Both the position numbers and the translations under genes were made by a program. A model generated the notes under the pieces. The model was not told where the DNA came from. It ran no database searches and saw nothing but the letters and a program-made list of their open reading frames with translations. A DNA stretch of 64,000 nt, taken from assembly GCA_943737045.1 (NCBI GenBank), contig CALSFV010000514.1, positions 1 through 64,000 on the forward strand, read 5' to 3'. Of the stretch, positions 1 to 11,175 are shown piece after piece. Within the stretch, counting starts at the first letter, position 1, and each line of letters begins with the position of its first letter. The DNA comes from Parapristionchus giblindavisi (taxonomy: Eukaryota > Nematoda > Chromadorea > Rhabditida > Diplogasteridae).

Positions 1-694
1 AAGTCGTCATCGTTGAAGATAACAATAGAGTGACTAAATAGGAATTGAATGAAATAGATCGGAAGTGAGGACAGAGACGCAGACAATGCACATCTATCTA
101 TAGAAGCTAATACAATCTGCTGAGGAGTTATCATAGCGACGAGAGTGCCAGACAGCCAGACACGTACCTTCTTCAGACAGTTCATGTGGTTGTGTCAGCA
201 ATTCAGGAAATATCGAAGGAGGCGGAGGTGGTATCCTGTTAGAGACGCAGAGGATCAATCAGTCAAATATAAAGGGATATCAAGAACTATGTTATCATTG
301 AGAGATGAAATAATAATAAAAGTTACCTCGTAGTCATTGTAGTGGAAGGAGATGAAGGAGGAGAAGTGATAAAAGGAAGAATACTCAAAAGAATGGAAAA
401 GAAGAAGAATAGAAGATGGGTCTAATGGAAACTTGAGAGCTGAATGGGTCCTAGAGGGGATAGGAAGGAGAGGGGAGGAAGAGGGAGAGGGGAGGAGGAA
501 GAGGGAGAGGAAGGGAGAGGGAGAGGGAGAGGGTAAGAGGAAGAGGTATAGAGGTAGACACAATACGTTCAGTCTTCTTTGTAGTATTGCTTTGTATGGA
601 AGACTGTTAGTTGTGGAGATGATGTCAAGGAAGGAGTAATGATGAAGGAGAAGAAGATGAATCAGATTAGAAAGGAGGGGAGGACCAAACTGAC

Positions 695-786
695 TATACC
701 ACCCCCCCCCCTCCCTCCCTCCCTCTCCCTCTCCCTCTCCCTCTCCCTCTCCCTCTCCCTCTCCCTCTCCCTCTCCCTCTCCCTCT
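695..786. repeat. Poly-C plus (CCCTCT)n microsatellite
   Basis: A run of about ten C is followed by CCCTCC and then an almost perfect hexamer array of CCCTCT up to about 786. The same hexamer recurs on both strands across the window and forms its right edge. Confidence 0.9.
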
Positions 787-2139
787 AGGATGAAGAATGG
801 GAGACAAGAGTACCCTAGGGAGTTCTTCTTCGTGTCATATTCACAAGAAGAAGAAGAAAGGGAAGAAACAACAGAAACACAAATGAAGATTATTGCATAT
901 TCTTAAAGTATCGTAATCTCATTTACTTACTGTTGATCTGAAATAATGGCTGATATGGTGTAGTCCACATTTTGTTACAATGAAAGAAAGAAAGTGAGAA
1001 ACTAAGAAATGGGTTGCGTTAGAAGCTTATTTAATAAAACACCATAATAAATCTAAAACTATTCAGTGTTTCGACCCTGGTCTCAATATTCGATATCATG
1101 TACTGATATTGGGTACGATAATTATCAATTGGATATATCAGATAGACATTTGAGTCATTACGAATATGAGGATCATCTTAGAAATTCTTCTCTTCTCTTT
1201 TTAAAAGAATGATATAAATATATTTCATGGATGATCTCCCATCATCAATTCCATTACGTATTGAGAAATATACTCAATTTGAGACCCTCGAATATTCATA
1301 TTCCAATATCTATTTATTTATCGTACATCACAAGGGTGTTTCATCAAGTACAAAATGTTCGAGTGCAAATAAAATTGTTTGAAATAACAAATACCATAAT
1401 CATTGTAAGTGAGGTGAATCGGGATGAAGGGGGTGAGGTGATATCTATTATATGTACAAGTTCCTATTGATATGGAACAAGTTTCCTATCATAAATTCAT
1501 TAGTCCAATTGTAAAATTTCAGAATTCTTATCACATTGTCATTGATTCGAAGCCCATTTTGGACCATCTAGGCTTCTGCAGCATTTTTCATTCCAAACAC
1601 ATTTATCAAGAGTTCGTTAGGTGAAGGGTTCTGGTGTGTATGGTATTCGAGATTGCCTAAGCCCATTGCAGAAATATTTTTGAAAAAAAACTACATGGTG
1701 GTTGATTCATTGATGATTCTGATAGGATCAAGAAATAAGAAATAGTATACGGTATAAAGAATATCTTTTGATGTCATTCTATCTTCACTCCTTCTTCACT
1801 AAACTATTCACAGCGTTTCGAGAGCGATCATGGTGTAAAAGAAAAGGTAAAGCGAAGGAAAGAGTGAGTATGCAAAAGTGTGAGCGCTTAGATGGTTAAA
1901 GTAAACGATGCTGCACTATACCGTAGTTTTTTTTTGGCATTTTGCCAAGTTCTCAATGACCGATCTTTATGTATTGGAGAAATTGAATGATAGTCTCTTC
2001 CTTTAGTCATCGATGATTCAATTGAGATTATGAGAATATGTATGAGATTGTGTCATTCTTTCATTGTTTCAATCTTACTTTAATCAATACAAACTAATGA
2101 GAAGAAGAAGACAAATGAGATTTAAGCACTCATGCGAAG

Positions 2140-2285
2140 ATGACAAATGGGAGAGGGAGAGAAGGAGAGGGAGAGAAAGAGAGGGAGAAGGAGAGGGAGA
2201 GAAAGAGAGGGAGAGGGAGAGAAGGAGAGGGAGAGGGGAAGAGGGAGAGGAGAGAGAGAGAGAGGGAGAGAGAAGGAGAGGGATA
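2140..2285. repeat. GA-rich (GAGAGG)n-type tract
   Basis: Nearly pure purine tract of GAGAGG, GAAGGAGA and GGGAGA units. It is the complement of the CCCTCT family and has no protein signature apart from artificial Glu-Arg runs. Confidence 0.8.
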
Positions 2286-2664
2286 AGATAATGTGAAAAG
2301 TTTCCACTTGAGAAGACTCTACACGTAGAGTTACAAGAATAACACAGAATAGAATTGCAATACGGTAGATAGAAGTATACTGTATTTCATAATATACTGT
2401 AGTCGGAATCAATCAATAGTCCTCATCTTGCTCACTACAGTAATCAAGAAGAATAACGAGATATGGATCGAACAATGTATTATGTAGCATTTTGTTTGAA
2501 ATATGATTAGTTCATGGGGAGATTGGAATTTTCTTTTTTTTTATAAAACAAAAATTAGTGTAAAATTAGTCTGGATAGGCTTAATTAATGTTGCATCGTA
2601 GATGATATTGTGGATGATATGGTGGAAATATGAGAAGAGTGAGAAGATGATAGAAGTAGAATAT

Positions 2665-2803
2665 GTGTAAAAGGGAGAGGGAGAGGGAGAAAAGGAGAGG
2701 GAGGAAAGGAGAGGGAGAAAAGGAGAGGGAGAAAGGGAGAGGGAGAAAAGGAGAGGGAGAAAAGGAGAGGGAGAAAAGGAGAGGGAGAAAAGGAGAGGGA
2801 GAG
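2665..2803. repeat. 14-bp purine tandem repeat
   Basis: About nine copies of a GGAGAGGGAGAAAA-like unit in tandem with small variations (GGGAGGAAA, GAGAAAGG). Entirely purine on the plus strand. Confidence 0.8.
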
Positions 2804-5155
2804 ATTGGTGTGAAAAGTAAGAAAATCTAACAGAAAATAAGAATACGGGAGAATAATATTATAGTTGGGGTGGATAAAAAGAAAGATAATGAAATTTATT
2901 TAAATTGAATAGAAGATATACGTAAGTACATATAGGCCCCATATCCACCCCGTTGTATCCCCAAAACATTGAAATCAATCCTAATATTTTCAAATCGAAA
3001 TTGAATTTTTAAAAAATATTTTTTTCCAAAAGAAAATAAAAAAATAAATAGTATTATGTCCTTATCATTTCTTCATTCCCCAATTCTCTTATCTTCATTT
3101 CCCTTGATTAATATGAATTTGATATCATATCAACTTCAATATCAATTATGAAATGAATACAATTAGAAGATTCTTCCCATAAGAAGATCGTTTCATTTTT
3201 TTGTTATTTTCAAGATAGCGAAGATTATCAAACCGGGATTCAACAACGAGTATAAGTATATGAGGAAATGACATTTAATATTTAAAAGGGTGGAGAATAT
3301 TGGGTGAGTCGTATCTTGTTATCTGAAGAAATTAAACGAAATAATTCGAAATTAGTTTCCTTTGTTCTCCATTCTGGATAAGAGTTTTAGTATAGTTATG
3401 AAATGGGAATACTACATAATACCCACGAAGAAATTACCCCAAAATGCTATGTTTCAAAATATTTTGAGCATTTCACATTCTGGGCAAAAAAAATATTTTG
3501 GGCTTGTGGAATTTGGGCGAAGTATACATAGGTCGCCATCAAATGTAGACTGAATGAAATAGTGATATTGATATGAGAATTGATATGATCGAAGAATAGA
3601 ACGAAGAGTTTCCATGATAGTATACTAATAGAGTTAAAAGGGAGAAATAGAATGAATATATTAATAGTTCAGAGTAGATGAAGATGTCATATGAATAGAT
3701 ATATTTAATAGAAAGAGATGAAGAGAGGGCAGAGAGAGGGAGAGAGAGAGGGAGAGGGTTAGACTTCTTATTCTTCTCTTTTGATCATCATTAATATTGA
3801 ATCCGTGAGGAAAAGAAGAAGAGTAAGAGAGAGAGAGACTAGATTGTATAATATATGATATATAATGCATGGATGATAAATACCAAACAAATTGAATAAG
3901 AGATGAAATTGTAGTGATAACTTCCATCATAAGCATTGTTATCGAATATTGTCAAACTACAACTGAGGAACATTTTTAAATCGGAATATTTAAATGATAT
4001 ATTTAAAACGCTAAGAGGTATGACTCACAATGTTCTATAGGCTGTGAAAGCAAAAACGACCGCTCAACATAGAAACTCTCTCAAATGCAATCGTCTTTCG
4101 CTTGTCTCGCTATGGAAACAAAATGGCTTGAACCAGAATACTGTGGACTGAAACTATATAGAGAAGAAGGAATTGGTTGAAGAATGAAAGTAGAGGAGAG
4201 AGAGGGAAAGTAATGGTTTTCATTCATGATTCGTCACAATAAATTCACCCTCTTTCCTTCTGTTGTGGACTATTCCAATCTCCCCTAAGGGATAATACAA
4301 AGAAATACATAAATCAAATGATGAAGTACTATGTATTCATTCACGACTAACAGTTACCGTATAGATGTACTGAGGTGTCCAAGCCCGCGCAGTCAATATC
4401 TTATTTGGCTTCGGTCTGGTGGAAATTCTTTGCAAGGAGGTAGGATGGAAGTAATGAATTAATGTGAAATAATGGTGAATATATAATTGATTTGATATTA
4501 TATTATATAATAGAATAAAAGGTGAATGAATGGATGAAGTCTATATGGATGAAGAAGAGAATGAATAGATGGAGAATGAAGACTATGGATATTATAGTCA
4601 TAGACACAATAATAATATCGATTAGACTATACTATACTCAGACTAGATGATGAATATCATCAAGGATAGAATGATTGATAAGGAGAAGAGTAGATAGACT
4701 GAGTGTAATCGTGGAGTAAATCTAAGTTTAGAGCGAATAGAGTAATGGATAGCCTTCAAGTTCTTTTCAACTCTTTTCTATCATTCAAACTCCTTTATCT
4801 TCTTCTCCTTTTCTGTTCATTTATCCCTTGAGAATAAAGAAATAGAGTATCCTCCAATCTAAGTGTACAATTGTATAATGAAAAGAGATGAGATACACAA
4901 TCTGATTAGTAATTCATTCTATTTCAAATAACAACAACATTGATGAAAGTGAAGTGAACACAGATAATAGAGATGAAAATACAATCAATTATATATTATA
5001 ATCTCTATAGCATATACTCTGATAGAGTAAATAGATACGACAAAGAAGTGTCATACCAAACATATATTACTGTATAATTAATCTTATATCATTAAATCTT
5101 ATTCAATCGATTACTACTCTACCGTACTCCTACAGTAATCTACTCCTACAGTACT

Positions 5156-6551
5156 CTACTTATTGTGTGACTGTTGATATAAAGGTCTAATCCATCCATC
5201 CATTCCAACTTCAACAGCTGCATCAATAGGACGAATAATCAATGGAATAGCACCTAATCCAATTGCTGTTGTTGTCCATTTTCGAATTCCCATCGGAAGA
5301 CGAGTCGTTCTGAAACCAAGAATACAGTAAACTTTATATTGATTGATTCACAAAACACTTACTTTTGGAGAATAATTCCAGAAAAGTGACAGAGACGATT
5401 GATAGTGAAGCCGGGAATGACAACTGAAGCGAGAGTCTGAAAAGGAAGAATCGATCGATTGAGAGATATAGATACAGTATACCTGCCAAAGGAATGTGTC
5501 TCCTGCCGCGATCGCGACTTGTTTCGATCGGTCAGAAGGATTTTCCCATGGTTTCTGAATGGGATATAAATTAATAGAAAATAGATACAGTACATTTGAT
5601 TTAAATTCATCATGAGAACAGAAATCGCACTTTCTCGAACTAAATTCCTATTTTTAATAACAGGCAAGTGAAAAAAAGAGAATGAGCACGGCTGTTCAGT
5701 TGGTAATTTAAGGATTTAGAAAGACCATGCGATATAGTGAGGGGCGCAAACCTCTATGATCTTTAAAACAACAATAATAGTGTGAATAGATGAATATCGA
5801 TTGATAACAAATAATAACTAATTATATGGATTGATGAATGGGAAGAATAATATACCTTGTATGCCTTTTTACTCTTATCCAATGCATCAGCACATACACA
5901 CGGTGTGACAGAACAAGAGAAAGCGACCGGCGGAAAAATTAGAAATGACCGAATGTCTGGCGTGTCTGCACTCTCGCCTCTCTCGTGCCGTCTGGTGCTC
6001 TAGCACTTGATGCACCCTGAATCGCAAGATTCTCTTACAAAAATCAGGAAAAAATATTTAAAAAAAAATTGTGCCTGTTTCAGGGTATTTGTTTTACAAA
6101 AGTCAGGGTTTATGCGTGATAATTTCAAAGGTCTCACACAGAAATTGCCTTAGCGATCACGAACTACGGTATTTATTTGAAAAGGTCTCACACAGAAATT
6201 GCCTTTGCGATCACGAACTACGGTTTTGGCTTCCGGTATACGGTACCTCCTAAAATTTTAAACTTCCGCCTACTCTGCGTCTCTACCATTCCGCCGGTCG
6301 GTGTGTCACACCGTGCATACATATCCGAATGCGACTACATATGAAGCTCGAACTAATGATGAATGGACCAATGAACGAAATGCTTCCCCGATTTCATTTG
6401 AATATCCTTAACCAATTGAATAGAAGTCATAGTAGATAGGAGTGGACTAACCGAGGAATCGAATGCTAGTATCACGGTAGATATCGATATTCTCCAGTTC
6501 CTTTTGAACTACTTCATACGTGTTCCTCGCTTCTTCTGTTGTTGTTGTCAT
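5156..6551 (-). CDS. Mitochondrial fission process protein 1 (MTFP1/MTP18-like), interrupted by a mobile element
   Basis: Inner mitochondrial membrane protein of the MTFP1 family, which in animals promotes mitochondrial fission. Exons on the minus strand: 6551-6452, 6406-6316 joined to 5898-5856 across an inserted element, 5554-5483, 5436-5363 and 5309-5156. Without the element and one duplicated hexamer they give about 175 residues, against 166 in human. Family landmarks are YRDTSIRFLGYSNEIGEAFR near the N-terminus, FLWQTLASVVIPGFTINR in the middle, and RKWTTTAIGLGAIPLIIRP followed by ID near the end. The start is the ATG at 6551, which puts this segment at the family's usual distance from the N-terminus. 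The element at 5899-6315 lies between GYV and CADALDK and brings an in-frame TGA after three codons, so an intact product requires its removal from the RNA; otherwise this allele is broken. It is head to head with the kinesin gene, starts 405 bp apart. Confidence 0.9.
5899..6315. mobile_element. 417-bp inverted-repeat element (MITE-like) inside an MTFP1 exon
   Basis: The element begins CACGGTGTGACA and ends TGTCACACCGTG; sub-terminal segments also pair (CGACCGGCGGAA on the left, TTCCGCCGGTCG on the right). It is flanked on both sides by the identical hexamer CATACA (5893-5898 and 6316-6321), a perfect target-site duplication. Inside is an imperfect tandem duplication of about 56 bp (about 6128-6226, unit containing GGTCTCACACAGAAATTGCC). 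No transposase is present, so it is non-autonomous. I cannot name the superfamily. Confidence 0.85.
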
Positions 6552-6956
6552 TCTAAAATGAAATTATCTTAAATTTAAAGAAATCGGATATGTCCACGAT
6601 ATGTCACTACAACATTATATCAAGATCAAGGCACTAGCACACCCAATAACGATATTACGCAAAGAATTTAAAAAATAAAGAAACAAACGAAATAATCAGT
6701 TTGCGATAATTCATTATAGTGTAAATTATAAACCTCGTACGAAACTATCTTTATGTGGCGCGAAATTTTGCGCGAACATACGGCAGTGGGAAATCCGATC
6801 GTATAACTATGATTGTCACCGCGAATATCATCGATCTTCTAAAATTACTATGGAGATCTTCACGATCTTACTTTAAATTGTTTTATTCGTTTAATTTCTT
6901 TTCGTGCTCATTTCATGCTTTCATGCTTTAATTTCAATTCATTTCAGTCTAGCTAA
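6552..6956. promoter_or_regulatory. Shared divergent promoter region, MTFP1 / kinesin-14
   Basis: The 405 bp between the two divergent start codons is AT-rich with no other gene. A tttcag lies 11 bp upstream of the kinesin ATG, a possible trans-splice acceptor. No defined core promoter motif was identified. Confidence 0.45.
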
Positions 6957-8388
6957 ATGTCGGAGAGTGCGAGACCAAGCAGACTACCTCTTTCTACTGC
7001 CAACACCCTCAATAGGGTCAGAACACCCTCTACCACTCGTATGTTCAAAGTTATCTTAAGATTGTTTTGATTAAGTTTGTTTTAGAAGAAACCGCTAGGA
7101 AGCTCAAACGTCGATCGATCACTGCTGTTAATGGACCAGCATCGAAACAGGTATGTCTTACAAGTATTTGATTTAATTTATTGATTGATTGGTACAATTA
7201 CAGGCTCGACCTCTATCATCTAGCTCATCTCGTCCTTCTATCCCTTCATCTGCTTCTCGTGTTCCTTCTAGTAGACCAGGTAACTCCCATTAATCCATTC
7301 AATCAATAATAGATTATTAAAGTGGGAAGTGTAACTCGTCCACTCTCATCATCATACCAACAAGGGCGAGCTACAACTGTGGGTATTCCTCGAAGCAATT
7401 CTCGTGTTGGACTTCCTCCTATTCCTTCTATTCGTACGTTTCTTTATCTATTTATTATTACCATATTTATTAATTAGATTACTGTGGTTGAATGAATGAT
7501 TGTTGTAGGACAAAGAACATCAAGTACAAGTGAGAGGAATGTATTGGAGACGGAAAATCAGCAGCTAAAAGAAGAATTACAGAAGATCAAGGCTGAGAAT
7601 GCTGCTAAACAGGTTAGTTGTTTCATCTATTGTTTATATTCCTAATGATATTAATTATAGCTCGAATGGACAATGAAGGAATCCAATCTCATGGTACGTA
7701 TTCATTATTGTTTCATTGATTATAATGTAAATTGTAATGATTATAGACTGAAAAGATGCAAGTCCAATCTCAACTGATGCAATTGGAAACATTGAAGATG
7801 CAAACTGATAGAGCTCTACAGATGGAGAAGGATAGTCTTCAACTTCAAACGGCACGTCACGAAGAAGAATTGAGGGTATGTACAATTGTGGATGTTTCAT
7901 ATTATGGAGTATTGTTCATTGCAGAATAGAGATAAGACTATAGAAGAAGTCAGTAATGCCCTTGCGTCACTCAAGAGAGAGGTTACCTTCATTTATATAT
8001 TTATGAACTTATTTTGAAAATTCTTTATTGAGATCATTGAGGCCGAATTTGAAATTTGCTTTTTTTTGCTAACAAGTGTTATGATTATTGATTGTAGGTT
8101 ATCGTGAAGGATGATTATGTTCGTACTCTTCACAATAATGTAGTCGACCTCAAGGTATATTCAATACATTTTAATAATGATTATTTTAATTGAATAATAG
8201 TATTAGATGAATATATTGATTGATACAGGGTCAAATTCGTGTAGCCATCCGTGTTCGTCCTCCATCAAATGATGAAGATGGAAATCCTGATCATCTCTCA
8301 TACCCAAATGAGTACACAATTGGATTAGAAACTGTTAGTTGATTATCGATTGATCTATTTATTTTTATTTATTTATTCTTTATTCCAT

Positions 8389-8459
<71 letters not shown>

Positions 8460-10044
8460 GTAGGGTGATGTGCGTAAGGGAAAAAGGGATAGATGGATTT
8501 CCGTCAACTGATTTATTTACAGACAAAAGGAAAGATCGTCCCATTTGAATTCCATTCAGTATATGGACCAAATTATTCTCAATCTAGAATATTTGAGAAT
8601 GTTCAAGAACTTATAGTGGTGAGTTGAATGATCTATTGATTTATTGATTGATCGTCATTTATAGAGTTCACTCCATGGATATAATGTTGCGATTATCGCA
8701 TTTGGACAGACTGGAAGTGGAAAGACATATACCATGAGAGGAGGTTTGTTCATTCATGTTGTCACTTCAAATGAATAATTGATATGATTTGAGGTGATGG
8801 AGAACGTGCTGGACTCATTCCTCGTGCTGTTGATTTCTTATTCGATTCTCGTCATAAACTTGAAGATCTCGATTGGAAGGTTAATCTTTATGCTTATCAT
8901 ATTAAATATTGATTGATTTTGATCTCATCAATTAATCAATATTATTGTATTTTATAGTTCACATTCTGTGCATCATTTTATGAAGTATACAATGATGAAT
9001 GTTATGATCTCCTTTCTACTCCTCCTCGTGCTAAATGTGATGTACGGTATCAATATACTATTGATTATCTATTCATCATATTATTCATTGATTATCTATT
9101 GATCGATAATGAAGACTATTACATTACAGGTTAACATTGGATCTGGTAAAACATGTATCCCAGGTCTTACAACAGTTGACATCAACACTAAGGAATCTGT
9201 AAGTTATCCATTTTTTATAATTATCCAATGCAGTCATTTATACGGTGAACCTCATGCATGGAATAACCTTATATGATTGTAGATGACTAAACTACTTATG
9301 ACTTCTGATCGTAATCGTTCAACTGCTTCTACTAAATGTAATGCAACTAGTAGTAGATCTCATGCTATCTTTGCTCTTCGTATCGTTGGAATAAATGCTA
9401 CAACTGGTATGAGGACTACTGCAGTATCCATTGATTATCGATTGATCCATTCAGGTGCCAAGGTTGAAAGTGAACTGAAGATGGTTGATCTTGCTGGAAG
9501 TGAACGTGTAAAGGAATCTGGAGTCGAAGGAAAACAGTAAGTATATCTATATCAATATGTTGCATATAGTAATCTTGATATTATCGATTGGTTGTGTCTT
9601 GATGTTATTGATTGATTGATATTTCATGTTCACTGAGATGACTCATATCAACACTGCTCTATCCAATCTCCAGAATGTACTCAGAGCTCTTCTCAATAAG
9701 GTAGCTCATTAAATATTCTCTTAATATTAAATCCAATCAATAATTTCAGCAATCACACATTCCCTACCGTAGTTCTCGTTTGACAATGCTTCTACAGGAT
9801 TCTCTCGGTGGAGGAAACAGTAAGAGTATGGTAAGTGTATTGATTGTATCGATTGATTATTGTTTGATATTTTAGGTGATTGTATCACTATCTCCTCAAT
9901 TGACTAATATTGTTGAGACTAAGAGAAGTCTGGAATTCGCCCGTGATGTAAGATTGCTAATAATTATGATTGCTTAATTTTATATTTCTATATTTGTAGA
10001 TGGGAAAGACTCATATTGGAGCTGCTAAGAAAAGAGAAACATAA
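6957..10044 (+). CDS. C-terminal motor kinesin (kinesin-14, KIFC1/Ncd/KLP-15/16-like)
   Basis: Minus-end-directed microtubule motor expected to act in spindle organisation. Twenty-one exons: 6957-7038, 7086-7150, 7204-7279, 7323-7433, 7509-7612, 7661-7693, 7747-7875, 7925-7981, 8098-8154, 8229-8333, 8523-8618, 8665-8743, 8794-8879, 8958-9041, 9130-9198, 9283-9406, 9455-9536, 9628-9700, 9750-9830, 9876-9947, 10000-10044; about 569 residues. Residues 1-150 are Ser/Pro/Arg-rich (likely microtubule-binding tail), about 150-238 form a coiled coil, and the motor starts at GQIRVAIRVRP (about 239), the junction typical of kinesin-14. Motor signatures seen: P-loop GQTGSGKTYTM, switch I SSRSHAIF, switch II DLAGSER, and HIPYRSSRLTMLLQDSLGG. 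Intron 9537-9627 begins GTAAGT, but the only frame-preserving 3' junction (giving GKQ-FTEMTHINTALSNL) follows AT, not AG. The intron 8334-8522 contains a long TA repeat. Confidence 0.93.
8392..8456. repeat. (TA)n microsatellite in a kinesin intron
   Basis: About 65 bp of uninterrupted TA dinucleotides inside the intron between kinesin exons 10 and 11. Likely length-polymorphic. Confidence 0.95.
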
Positions 10045-10571
10045 GAAGAATATCAAATGATTTAGTTGGATTCTATTTTATTCATATTAACTCATGACTA
10101 ATATCATACACGACACCGATAATTTAATCATTCTGTGCTATATGATCTCATTTTTATAATTTGTTCCGTGATACTCGACTATTTCACTCGTATCATACTG
10201 TAAATGCTAACATAGATCTCAATAAATTAATTTATGTGTATTTATTATGCAAATATAACAAACATTGGTTTACTATTTAAATACTAAACAGTAATGGAAA
10301 TGGAAACACGAACTGTGATGGTAAGAGAGCTGTAAAAGGATTTTCATGAGTAGTTTCGGAATAAGTTAGTTCACGATAGATTGTGATCTCATTTCTGAAA
10401 ATTGTGGTACCGTAATCATCACAGAGTTTGCATCAAAATTTAATTTCTAACTTAATTTTTGCATATTTATTCAAATTATTTGTGTTCGTCGTGATTAACA
10501 TATTAGGAGGCACATGTATTAAGATAGGAATCGATAGTTTATCCATTGATCTCATCTATTGACTTCTCTCA
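10045..10571. other. Intergenic, kinesin 3' flank to GST-like gene
   Basis: AT-rich non-coding sequence. An AATAAA-like signal (caataaatta) at about 10220 is a plausible kinesin polyadenylation signal. Nothing else recognised. Confidence 0.5.
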
Positions 10572-11157
10572 ATGATTGATAAACCTTCTCTGGTTGCGGA
10601 GTTGGATGGGCATCTATCATTCTTCAGTTACATTGACGGGTTGGTAATGATCCCTAGACTGCATGTTCTCACTCAATTCATTGTAGTGTACACTAATGCT
10701 TAATTAGAATGAGTTTAGTGTTGTATCGTGTCGTGTTCATTCCTCATTCACTTTATAATACATACGCTGTATAGGTACACTCCATCAATAGTCGATCCGG
10801 CTGTTGCTCAACACTTGGTTCATTCCGACGTTGTCAATGTAAGACTTCCTTCAATCTTTGATTGGGAGATAGAATGAATAGATTATGACAAGAGTATGAT
10901 AGAGATTGTTTAGCACCATCACGTTCATCGGTGGTATTCACACGTCAATCAACTAGTAAAGGAGAACGACGATTTGTACGTATTCTCCATAAACTACTTA
11001 ATAGAAGGAATTGTAACTGTTTAGATTCTCGTCTCCACCCCAATCATCTAAAGGAAAACAACTTCTTGCCAAGTATCCTTCATCTAGTGTGAAGTTAGAA
11101 AAGAAGATGTCAGTTTTGTTCTTAGCGTTTACTCTCCTTTTTTCGTATTCATTTTGA
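10572..11157 (+). CDS. Small protein with GST C-terminal-like fold (eEF1B/AIMP3/CARS-type)
   Basis: Exons 10572-10639, 10775-10838, 10914-10975 and 11025-11157 encode about 108 residues. The core (HLSFFSYIDGYTPSIVDPAV, then HHVHRWYSHVNQLVKEN) resembles the GST-C-like domain that eEF1B-beta, AIMP3/EEF1E1 and some tRNA synthetases use to assemble translation complexes, with the usual SYIDGYTPS loop and a RWYSHV helix. The tail (SSPPQSSKGKQ...) is low complexity. Its stop is 18 bp before the start of the phenylalanyl-tRNA synthetase alpha gene on the same strand, so the two may be one operon-like unit with a shared translation role. The 5' end is uncertain: the ATG used is the first in frame, but an upstream exon could exist. 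An alternative last splice (donor at about 11113, acceptor at 11174) would end the protein two residues later. Confidence 0.6.
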
Positions 11158-11159
11158 TC

Positions 11160-11175
11160 GTATTTCAATTTTAGA
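11160..11175 (+). promoter_or_regulatory. Candidate trans-splice acceptor before FARSA
   Basis: The sequence tttcaattttag ends one base before the FARSA ATG and follows the upstream gene's stop by only 18 bp. This is the arrangement expected if a spliced leader is added directly at the start codon. Inferred from position only. Confidence 0.4.

Larger units (their letters stand above)
1..5155. other. Gene-poor left flank with purine/pyrimidine repeats
   Basis: I see no gene I can support here. The stretch is AT-rich and broken by GA-rich tracts at about 440-545 and 2140-2285, a run of C followed by CCCTCT hexamers at about 701-786, and a 14-bp-type tandem repeat of GGAGAGGGAGAAAA at about 2665-2803. 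Short open frames here are repeat translations such as poly Glu-Arg or poly Ser-Pro and carry no recognisable motif. Two possible orphan exons are listed among the rejected items. Confidence 0.6.

Noticed and set aside
50..240. Possible minus-strand exons at the left edge (frame reading PPPPPSIFPELLTQPHELSEE, flanked by aacag and GTACGT)
   Set aside because: Plausible splice signals, but no upstream partner exon, no homology and no conserved frame; insufficient to call a gene.
4372..4444. Short plus-strand frame (AQSISYLASVWWKFFARR then stop) after an AG
   Set aside because: Resembles a terminal exon of a small membrane protein, but no start or upstream exon was found.
5682..5765. tRNA-like stretch (GGCTGTTCAGTTGGTAA ... 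GGGGCGCAAACCTC) in an MTFP1 intron
   Set aside because: The D-arm resemblance is fair, but there is no good acceptor stem, anticodon arm or GGTTCRA T-loop; at best a decayed tRNA.
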